Assembly (NCBI GenBank): GCA_002440265.1
Contig: DJSG01000012.1
Coordinates: 20,939-27,592 of the forward strand
DNA length: 6,654 bases
DNA from: Bacteroidales bacterium UBA6340
Lineage (GTDB): Bacteria > Bacteroidota > Bacteroidia > Bacteroidales > Paludibacteraceae
Direction: 5' to 3'
Part shown: positions 1-5,305 of the stretch, piece by piece
Layout of the letters: every line of letters begins with the position of its first letter
Position numbering within the stretch: the first letter of the stretch is position 1
Notes under the pieces: generated by a model
The model's input: only the letters and a program-made list of their open reading frames with translations
Database searches by the model: none
What the model was told of the DNA's origin: nothing
Made by a program: the position numbers and the translations under genes

Positions 1-53
1 TATGTGATTAAGCCGTCAATCCAAGAGGAATACACAGCATATATATGATGTAT

Positions 54-86
54 TTTGCACATACAATGACTTTGGCACTATATTTG
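54..86 (+). promoter_or_regulatory. Bacteroides-type sigma-ABfr promoter for the amidase gene
   Basis: A TTTGC box at 54-58 and TATATTTG at 79-86 are separated by 20 bp. The second box matches the Bacteroides -7 consensus TAnnTTTG at every fixed position, and the first matches the -33 consensus TTTG. Transcription would start a few bases after 86, giving a leader of roughly 45 nt before the ATG at 139. This is the only exact promoter match I found in the gaps of the window on the relevant strand. The assignment rests on the known consensus; the start site itself is inferred. Confidence 0.7.
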
Positions 87-115
87 TAGCAAATTTTATA
101 GCAACCAACACATTG

Positions 116-133
116 TTTAACCTTTAACCCCTA
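116..133 (+). repeat. Two TTTAACC heptamers in the amidase leader
   Basis: TTTAACC occurs twice in direct tandem (116-122 and 123-129), followed by a partial CCTA. It lies 5-9 nt before the ATG at 139. No Shine-Dalgarno sequence is visible in the leader, as expected in Bacteroidota. The duplication resembles the heptamer arrays in the gaps of the opposite operon but is too short to be certain it belongs to the same class. Confidence 0.4.
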
Positions 134-138
134 CAAAC

Positions 139-1245
139 ATGAAGAAGATTTATTGTATTTCATCCCTCTTTTCAGTACTTTTACTGATGATTGTCACCCA
201 ATTCTTTGCTACGCCGCAGGCGCAAGCGTGCACGGGAATCACCTTGCGCACCGCGAATAGTGAGGTGGTGACCGCACGTACTATCGAATGGGCGGTGGAC
301 CCGCTCACCACGGGCTATGTCGTTGTCCCACAGGGGCATTGGCAGCAGTCATTCACCCCTGACGGACAGCAGAACGGAAAACGCTTCAGAGCCAGGTATG
401 GCTATGTCGGACTCACCGTCGAGCAGCCCGAATTTGTAATGGATGGCATCAACGAAGTAGGACTGGCGGCCGGGCTGTTCTATTTCCCTGCTTACGGTGA
501 GTATGAGCCGTACAATGAGACATATCGCGAGGATTGTATCAGTGATTTTCAATTGGTGGCGTGGATTCTGAGCAGTTTCTCCACCATTGATGAGGTCATA
601 GCCGCTCTTCCCTCCGTGCATGTGACAGGCATCGACCAGCGTAGTTCCACGGTGCATTGGCGTATCACGGAGCCGGGAGGCAGGCAGGTGGTGCTCGAAA
701 TCACCGGCGGACAACCGCATGTCTATGAGAACACCCTCGGAGTGCTGACCAACGCTCCCGGGTTCCAATGGCATCTCACCAACCTCAACAACTACATCAA
801 CCTCATGACAGGCACTATCCAAACGCGCAGGATTGGGGACCTCTCGCTCACTGCTTTCGGAGGGGGTGGGGGACTGCATGGCATCCCGGGCGATATGACA
901 CCGCCGTCACGTTTCGTGCGTGCCGCTTTCTTCCAGGCATCCGCTCCTAAACTGAAAACTGCGGAAGAGACTGCCATTCAGGCATTTCATATACTCAACA
1001 ACTTTGATATACCCATTGGCATCCAAGTCGCACAAGGGCAATTGGTACCTGATATGCCCAGTGCTACACAACTCACCGTGGCTACAGACCTGAACCATCG
1101 GCGTATCTACTACAGGACTATGTACAATGCCAACATACGTTGCATAGATTTGGCGCGTATCAATTTCAAGCGTGTCAAATACACAGCCGCTCCTTTGGAT
1201 ACAACCAAAACACAGCCTGTTGAGATGATTTCTATTGCCGACTGA
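139..1245 (+). CDS. Exported linear amide C-N hydrolase (choloylglycine hydrolase / penicillin V acylase superfamily)
   Basis: 368 aa, a normal length for the Gram-negative branch of this N-terminal-nucleophile family, which cleaves linear amide bonds (conjugated bile salts, penicillin V, N-acyl amino compounds). Residues 1-30 form a signal peptide: KK, a hydrophobic stretch at about 8-23, then AQA|C. Signal peptidase I cleavage would leave Cys31 as the N-terminal nucleophile, so the mature enzyme should be periplasmic. Numbering Cys31 as residue 1, the family's active-site positions fall in place: Arg17 = R47 (ARTIEW), Asn175 = N205 (LTNAPG), Arg228 = R258 (PPSRFVR). The usual Asp20 is Glu50. 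Other family blocks are MDGINEVGLAAGLFYFP (101-117), a Gly run with GIPGD (241-252), and NNFDIPIG (287-294). BSH enzymes carry an Asn in the GLxF loop; here it is Phe/Tyr, so bile-salt specificity is not supported. The substrate is unknown. The gene has its own promoter and ends 9 bp from the convergent murG. Confidence 0.9.
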   Translation: MKKIYCISSLFSVLLLMIVTQFFATPQAQACTGITLRTANSEVVTARTIEWAVDPLTTGYVVVPQGHWQQSFTPDGQQNGKRFRARYGYVGLTVEQPEFVMDGINEVGLAAGLFYFPAYGEYEPYNETYREDCISDFQLVAWILSSFSTIDEVIAALPSVHVTGIDQRSSTVHWRITEPGGRQVVLEITGGQPHVYENTLGVLTNAPGFQWHLTNLNNYINLMTGTIQTRRIGDLSLTAFGGGGGLHGIPGDMTPPSRFVRAAFFQASAPKLKTAEETAIQAFHILNNFDIPIGIQVAQGQLVPDMPSATQLTVATDLNHRRIYYRTMYNANIRCIDLARINFKRVKYTAAPLDTTKTQPVEMISIAD

Positions 1246-1254
1246 CCGTTGTCT

Positions 1255-2382
1255 CTACCTGTCTCCTTTGGCGAGGCGGATGACTTCCATGGCGATGAGG
1301 TGGGCAGAGTCGGGGAGGGCAAGGGCGAGGATATGGGTATGGAGAGTCTGCAGACGGGCATTGTGCGAAATCAATGACAGTGCCGTGGTGACCAAGTCTT
1401 TCTGTGCGTCGGCATCGCGGACGAGGACGGCAGCGTCTTTATGCACAAGTGCCATGGCATTGTGCGTCTGATGGTCTTCGGCTACGTTGGGTGACGGCAC
1501 CAGAATAGCAGGTTTGCCCAAGAGACACAACTCGGATATGGATGACGCGCCCGCGCGTGAGATGACCAAATCGGCAAGGGCATACGCGAGCGGCATCTGA
1601 CTGAGGAAAGGCGTGATGATGGTGTTGGTAAGGATAGTCTGCGCATCGGGCAGGGCATTGACAGCCTCTCGGATACGGTCGTAGTAGATTTTGCCCGTCT
1701 GCCAGATAACCTGTATGCCGGCTTCCGCAAGGCGACGGATACCCTCCAACAGGGCATCGTTGATGGTGCGTGCGCCGAGACTGCCACCGATGATGAGGAG
1801 TGTCTTGCGGTCGGGCGTGAAGTGCACACCGAACTCGCTATTGAAGTACTCGAGTGCCTCAGGGCGTGTGCCGGAGGTCAGGTTCTGCCGCACAGGGTTG
1901 CCCGTGAGGATAATCTTCTCTTTGGGGAAGAACCGCTCCATGCCCTCATAGGCAACACAGATTTTGGCAGCATCGTTGCGCAAGAGTTTGTTGGTGACCC
2001 CCGCAAAGCCGTTCTGCTCCTGCAGGAGGATAGGCACGCCCATACGTGCGGCAACCTTCATGGCTGCCCCGCTGGCGTAGCCGCCTACGCCGACCCCTGC
2101 GTCGGGGCGGAAGTTGCGGACGATGTCCCGTGCCTGACGCATAGAGCGAATGAGGTCAATAAGTACGCTGATATTGCGCCAAGGGTGCTTGCGGTCAAAG
2201 CCGCGTACCGGCAGACCTATGATTTTATATCCCGCTTGGGGTACGCGCTCCATCTCCATTCTGCCCAAGGCTCCGACAAAGAGTATCTCACACTCGGGGT
2301 CCAGTTCGCGCAAGGCGTTGGCTATGCTAATGGCGGGGAAGATATGCCCTCCTGTGCCGCCTCCACTAATCAAATAACGCAT
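1255..2382 (-). CDS. murG: MurG, UDP-GlcNAc:lipid I N-acetylglucosaminyltransferase
   Basis: 375 aa, full length. A GT-B glycosyltransferase of family GT28 acting on the inner face of the membrane, it moves GlcNAc from UDP-GlcNAc onto lipid I to give lipid II. Visible family motifs in order: glycine-rich GGGTGGHIFP (7-16), GVGGYASG (98-105), QEQNGFAG (121-128), TGNPVR (160-165), linker/second glycine loop GGSLGAR (199-205), SRAGASSISEL (275-285, donor-binding helix) and EDHQTHNA (302-309, with the conserved Gln and Asn). The start is secure because the GGGTGGH loop begins at residue 7 and an in-frame TAA lies six codons upstream inside the repeat array. It is the last gene of the minus-strand operon, 64 bp after ftsW. 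No Shine-Dalgarno is visible; the leader just before the ATG is CTGAAAAC preceded by A/T-rich repeats. The next gene of the classic cluster, murC, is absent downstream. Confidence 0.97.
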   Translation of the reverse strand: MRYLISGGGTGGHIFPAISIANALRELDPECEILFVGALGRMEMERVPQAGYKIIGLPVRGFDRKHPWRNISVLIDLIRSMRQARDIVRNFRPDAGVGVGGYASGAAMKVAARMGVPILLQEQNGFAGVTNKLLRNDAAKICVAYEGMERFFPKEKIILTGNPVRQNLTSGTRPEALEYFNSEFGVHFTPDRKTLLIIGGSLGARTINDALLEGIRRLAEAGIQVIWQTGKIYYDRIREAVNALPDAQTILTNTIITPFLSQMPLAYALADLVISRAGASSISELCLLGKPAILVPSPNVAEDHQTHNAMALVHKDAAVLVRDADAQKDLVTTALSLISHNARLQTLHTHILALALPDSAHLIAMEVIRLAKGDR

Positions 2383-2390
2383 GTTTTCAG

Positions 2391-2417
2391 TTAATAGTTA
2401 ATAATTAATAGTTAATG
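2391..2417. repeat. TTAATAR heptamer array between ftsW and murG
   Basis: The units on the plus strand are TTAATAG (2391-2397), TTAATAA (2398-2404), TTAATAG (2405-2411) and a partial TTAATG (2412-2417). The array sits 8 bp upstream of the murG start. Because the unit is 7 bp, its stop codons fall in all three frames: TTA on the plus strand, which reads TAA on the operon strand, occurs at 2391, 2398, 2405 and 2412. The plus strand also has TAA or TAG in all three frames. The stretch 2393-2416 matches 6581-6604 upstream of mraY at 23 of 24 bases. The remaining gap, 2418-2446, shows nothing recognisable. Confidence 0.85.
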
Positions 2418-2446
2418 TGCAATATATAGCCGATGCTAATTCCGTA

Positions 2447-3703
2447 TCAGTCCAAGCGGATGTCGGGGACTTCCTGACGGCTGTCTTCGGCAGTGGCTTG
2501 CTGGCGGGCATGGAGTTCGTTCTGCTCGCGTGCCACACACATAATGACACCGAAATAGATGCCCGTTATCAGCACACTGGTTCCGCCACGCGAGATGAGC
2601 GGTAGCGGTTGCCCTGTTACGGGACCAATGCCGACTACCACCATCATACTTACCAGTGCCTGACAGGTAATCATAAGGGCAAGCCCCATGACCATCAACA
2701 TAGCCGCATAGTCGGCATAACGGCTGCTGGTGAGACAGGCACGGAAGAGGATAGCCAAGTACAGAAATATCAGTCCGACAGCACCGAACATGCCCGTCTC
2801 TTCGACAATGATGGCGAAGATATAGTCGGCATACGCCAGTGGCAAGCGGTCGCGCATGGTGCTGTTGCCCGGCAGTACGCCTAAGGGTGACTTGCCGCCT
2901 CGTGCCACTGCCACCTTGGACAGGGAACGCTGATAGTTGTCGTCGTTCAAGGTGAACTCTTCGTCAGGTGTCTTGATTTCCGCAATCAAGTCGTCCACAC
3001 GTCCCACCCACGTGGTAACACGCTTCATTACTCCGTCCGCCTCGCGGTTGGGTTCGATATAGTATTTCTCGACAATGAAGTACCCTGCAATCAGCAGTCC
3101 GACAGCCACAAGGAGCGTTGTCCCCCAGTATTTGATATGTACGCGCGCGAGGAAGAACATCAGAAACACCACACCGCCCAAGAGGAGCGTAGTGGACAGG
3201 TTGGTGGGGAAGATAGGCAGGCAAATCAATGCCGTGACCGCCAGTGTGATAAAGAAATACTTCTTCTCGTCTTCCGCCGTGCGGATATGACTGAGTAGGT
3301 CGCTGACTACGATGAGGAGCGTCAGTTTCGCTATTTCGGAGGGCTGGAACTCGAAGCCGCCTAACCGCAACCATCGTTTGGCACCGTTATGCTCTACGCC
3401 CAACGGGGTGAACGTGAGCAACAGCAACACAAACGACAACGCCAAGCCCGCGTACGCGCAGACACGCACCCACTTGCTGGGTAGCAGTTGTATCACAAAC
3501 GCCGCCGCTGCACCAAGCGCAATGAACAGGATATGTTTCGCCACGGGTTCGAGTGCGCTGTCCTGCTTGAAAGCCAGACTACTGCTGGCGGAGAACAATG
3601 CGATAATAGACACTATCATCAGTATGCCGAACAGAATCCAGTACGTCTTGTCCACGTACCGAAGGCGTTCGCGGCAGAGTCCTATGAGTCCTTTCTTGTC
3701 CAT
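2447..3703 (-). CDS. ftsW: FtsW, SEDS-family septal peptidoglycan glycosyltransferase
   Basis: 418 aa polytopic membrane protein, about ten predicted membrane segments from residue 21 to 392, cytoplasmic N-terminus (about 20 aa) and a hydrophilic C-terminal tail (392-418). FtsW polymerises lipid II at the septum together with the class B transpeptidase FtsI. SEDS motifs: HNGAKRWLRLGGFEFQPSE (105-123), NLSTTLLL (168-175), a long external loop (about 212-290), LPLAYADYIFAIIVEETG (287-304) with Asp293 as the presumed catalytic acid, and PLISRGGTS (368-376), where most other phyla have PFISYGGSS. FtsW rather than RodA is chosen from the position between murD and murG and this motif. The ATG is preceded two codons upstream by an in-frame TAA supplied by the TTAGGGR array, which fixes the start. 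No Shine-Dalgarno sequence is visible. It lies 45 bp from murD and 64 bp from murG, co-directional. Confidence 0.96.
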   Translation of the reverse strand: MDKKGLIGLCRERLRYVDKTYWILFGILMIVSIIALFSASSSLAFKQDSALEPVAKHILFIALGAAAAFVIQLLPSKWVRVCAYAGLALSFVLLLLTFTPLGVEHNGAKRWLRLGGFEFQPSEIAKLTLLIVVSDLLSHIRTAEDEKKYFFITLAVTALICLPIFPTNLSTTLLLGGVVFLMFFLARVHIKYWGTTLLVAVGLLIAGYFIVEKYYIEPNREADGVMKRVTTWVGRVDDLIAEIKTPDEEFTLNDDNYQRSLSKVAVARGGKSPLGVLPGNSTMRDRLPLAYADYIFAIIVEETGMFGAVGLIFLYLAILFRACLTSSRYADYAAMLMVMGLALMITCQALVSMMVVVGIGPVTGQPLPLISRGGTSVLITGIYFGVIMCVAREQNELHARQQATAEDSRQEVPDIRLD

Positions 3704-3706
3704 ACT

Positions 3707-3756
3707 TTAGGGATTAGGGATTAGAGGGTAGGGGTTAGGGATTAGGGGTTAGAGGG
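3707..3756. repeat. TTAGGGR telomere-like heptamer array between murD and ftsW, overlapping the murD stop
   Basis: Seven units tile without gaps on the plus strand: TTAGGGA (3707-3713), TTAGGGA (3714-3720), TTAGAGGG (3721-3728), TAGGGG (3729-3734), TTAGGGA (3735-3741), TTAGGGG (3742-3748) and TTAGAGGG (3749-3756). The last unit is inside murD: it encodes the final Leu codon and the TAA stop plus two bases of the Ala codon. On the operon strand each TTA-containing unit gives a TAA; these fall in all three frames, twice each. The gap is only 45 bp, so the array fills nearly all of it (3704-3706 remain). Confidence 0.88.
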
Positions 3757-5119
3757 CTCGGACGGCGGTCATGAATTGGTCGCCGCGGTCTTCGTAACTC
3801 TTGAAGAGGTCGAAAGAGGCGCAACAGGGAGACAAGAGCACCGTGTCGCCCTCGTGTGCCAACCGGTAGGCTGCTTGTACGGCATCGTGCAGGTTGTCGG
3901 TGTCCACATATACGCGCTCGGTATCGGGAGCAGCCTCTGTGGAGGGCACATAGCCCAACGCACCGAAGTGCTCACGCAGTTTCTCGTTGTGCAAGCCCAT
4001 GAAGATGAGCGTTTTGCACTTGGCTTGTACCAAGTCGTCTATCTCGGAGTAGTCGTTGCCTTTGTCCTTTCCGCCGAGGATAAGCACGGTGGGGGTGGTC
4101 ATGCTCTCGAGTGCATACCAACAGGAATTGACGTTGGTGGCTTTGGAATCGTTGATGTATCGTACGCCGCGTACCGTTGCCACGTATTGCAGACGGTGTT
4201 CCACACCTGCGAACTGCCGCAGGCTCTCGCGTATGACCTCGTTTTTGATATGCAGTATCTGTGCTGCCAAGCCCGCTGCCATAGAGTTGAGCCGGTTGTG
4301 TTTGCCTTGGAGGCTGAGTTCCTCAAGGGGTACCCGCAGGGGTTCCACAGCATCGGGAGCCGCCAAGACAAGGTGGCTGCCGTCGGTGTATGCCATATTC
4401 TGACGGTTGCTGCCAAAGGGGTAGAGCGTTGCCTGCGGGCGTATGCGGGCTATCTCACGGTCAATCACAGGGTCCTCGCTCCAATAGATAAAGGCGTCGC
4501 GCGAGGTCTGGTTGCGTGTGATACGGAACTTGGCATCCACGTAGTTCTGAAACTCATAGTTGTAGCGGTCCAAGTGGTCAGGTGTGATATTCAGCAGGAT
4601 AGCGATGTCCGCCTTGAAGTCATACATATTGTCCAACTGGAACGACGACAACTCGATGACATAGTATGCGTGGTCCTGCTGCGCCACCTGCAACGCCAGT
4701 GAGTTACCTATGTTGCCCGCCAAACCTACATCCAAGCCTGCGCGGCGCAGCATATCGAAGAGCAAGGATGTGGTTGTCGTCTTGCCATTGCTGCCCGTGA
4801 TGCAAATCATCTTAGCCTGTGTGTAGCGTGCGGCGAACTCTATCTCGGAGATGACGGGCGTGTGTTGTGCCGTCAGTTGTAGGATAAGCGGTGCAGTGTT
4901 CGGTATGCCCGGACTCTTGATGACCTCGTCGGCATTCAGTATCTTGTCCGCTGTGTGATGTCCGTCTTCCCATGCGATGCCGTGTTGGTCGAGCAAAGCA
5001 CGGTATATGGGTTTTATCTCGCCCATGTCACTCACAAAGATATCAAACCCTTTGGCTTGCGCCAGTATCGCTGCGCCTGTGCCGGATTCGCCTGCGCCTA
5101 AAACTACGATTCTTTTCAT
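3749..5119 (-). CDS. murD: MurD, UDP-N-acetylmuramoyl-L-alanine--D-glutamate ligase
   Basis: 456 aa, normal length. A cytoplasmic ATP-dependent Mur ligase, it joins D-glutamate to UDP-MurNAc-L-Ala. The N-terminal Rossmann-like domain starts with VVLGAGESG (5-13) for the UDP moiety. The central ATPase domain has the P-loop ITGSNGKTTTT (107-117), AGNIGNS (134-140), IELSSFQLD (155-163), NITPDHLDRY (177-186) and VDAKFRI with the presumed carbamylated Lys197. The C-terminal domain has FAGVEHRLQ (303-311), INDSKATN (322-329), LGGKDKG (348-354) and LLSPCCASFDLF (428-439), where many other phyla have SPACASFD. The start is chosen because the nucleotide-binding strand begins at residue 3 and because a GGAGGT sits 9 nt upstream. 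It is 179 bp after mraY and 45 bp before ftsW on the same strand. Its last codons and stop lie within a repeat array. Confidence 0.97.
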   Translation of the reverse strand: MKRIVVLGAGESGTGAAILAQAKGFDIFVSDMGEIKPIYRALLDQHGIAWEDGHHTADKILNADEVIKSPGIPNTAPLILQLTAQHTPVISEIEFAARYTQAKMICITGSNGKTTTTSLLFDMLRRAGLDVGLAGNIGNSLALQVAQQDHAYYVIELSSFQLDNMYDFKADIAILLNITPDHLDRYNYEFQNYVDAKFRITRNQTSRDAFIYWSEDPVIDREIARIRPQATLYPFGSNRQNMAYTDGSHLVLAAPDAVEPLRVPLEELSLQGKHNRLNSMAAGLAAQILHIKNEVIRESLRQFAGVEHRLQYVATVRGVRYINDSKATNVNSCWYALESMTTPTVLILGGKDKGNDYSEIDDLVQAKCKTLIFMGLHNEKLREHFGALGYVPSTEAAPDTERVYVDTDNLHDAVQAAYRLAHEGDTVLLSPCCASFDLFKSYEDRGDQFMTAVRAL

Positions 5120-5164
5120 AGATAGAAGACCTCCCCTAACCCCTCCTTCAAAGGAGGGGAATGC
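5119..5164 (+). repeat. Left G/C-rich hairpin repeat of the mraY-murD gap
   Basis: The unit begins TAGATAGA (5119-5126), continues with CCTCCCCTAACCCC and ends with TTCAAAGGAGGGGAATGC. It contains a perfect 9-bp inverted repeat, CCCCTCCTT (5140-5148) and AAGGAGGGG (5151-5159). Its first base is complementary to the A of the murD start codon. A related copy lies in inverted orientation at 5264-5305. I recall similar CCTCCCC...AAGGAGGGGA sequences scattered between genes in Bacteroidota genomes. No T-run directly follows the hairpin on either strand, so a terminator role is not supported. Confidence 0.75.
5129..5134 (-). promoter_or_regulatory. Shine-Dalgarno-like GGAGGT upstream of murD
   Basis: On the operon strand GGGGAGGT ends 9 nt before the murD ATG; its GGAGGT core could pair with the CCUCC tail of 16S rRNA. 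The motif is part of the left G/C-rich repeat, so it may be accidental. Bacteroidota genes mostly do not use such sites, and no comparable motif lies before murG, ftsW or mraY here. Confidence 0.4.
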
Positions 5165-5217
5165 AGAGAGGGTGTTTTTTTTAGTTGTTGTACATTTGTT
5201 GTCTATTGTTTGTCTTA

Positions 5218-5253
5218 GTCCAATTAGCCTAATTAGTCTTATTGGTCTAATGG
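5218..5253. repeat. GTCTWATTR nonamer array inside the mraY-murD gap
   Basis: Four consecutive 9-base units on the plus strand: GTCCAATTA (5218-5226), GCCTAATTA (5227-5235), GTCTTATTG (5236-5244) and GTCTAATGG (5245-5253). Looser copies precede them: GTCTATTGT (5201-5209) and GTCTTA (5212-5217). This is a different unit length from the heptamers in the other gaps. The rest of the 179-bp gap holds a T8 run (5175-5182) and no reading frame or promoter that I can support. Confidence 0.7.
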
Positions 5254-5263
5254 GGCTATTTTT

Positions 5264-5305
5264 GCTCCCTCCCCCTTGAAGGGGGAGTCGGAGGGGGTCT
5301 ATCTA
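5264..5305 (-). repeat. Right G/C-rich hairpin repeat, inverted relative to the left copy
   Basis: Read on the minus strand it starts TAGATAGA, then CCCCCTCC, CTCCCCCTTCAAGGGGGAG and GGAGC. This is the same layout as the copy at 5119-5164, with diverged bases and small gaps. It holds a 9-bp inverted repeat, CTCCCCCTT (5269-5277) and AAGGGGGAG (5279-5287), around one base. Its first 7 bases (5305-5299) are the last base of an Ile codon plus the AGA and TAG stop that end mraY, so the repeat reaches into the gene. On the operon strand the hairpin is followed by an A-run, not a U-run, so it does not look like an intrinsic terminator. Confidence 0.75.

Noticed and set aside
1..48. Open frame entering from the left edge and ending in TGA at 46-48, possibly the tail of an upstream gene
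   Set aside because: Only 15 codons, composition uninformative, nothing to recognise. It may be the end of a gene followed directly by the promoter, but the window cannot show it.
349..879. 176-codon open frame on the minus strand opposite the amidase gene
   Set aside because: Codon-aligned antisense shadow of a gene with a full set of active-site residues.
1822..2394. 190-codon open frame on the plus strand opposite murG
   Set aside because: Codon-aligned shadow of murG; murG has complete GT28 motifs.
2418..2432. Promoter-like TATATATTGC upstream of murG on the minus strand
   Set aside because: It lacks one T of TAnnTTTG and has no TTTG box at the right distance; murG is more simply read from the operon.
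3707..3756. True telomere or chromosome end suggested by TTAGGG-like units
   Set aside because: It lies between two co-directional essential genes in continuous bacterial sequence; the units are heptamers with variants, not TTAGGG hexamers.
3776..4702. 308-codon open frame on the plus strand opposite murD
   Set aside because: It is in exact codon register with murD on the other strand. Such frames stay open when the real gene avoids TTA, CTA and TCA codons. No start signal or recognisable motif.
5140..5182. Hairpin 5140-5159 with the T8 run at 5175-5182 as an intrinsic terminator on the plus strand
   Set aside because: The T-run begins 15 bases after the stem instead of directly behind it, and no plus-strand gene precedes it. 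On the operon strand the order of stem and run is wrong.
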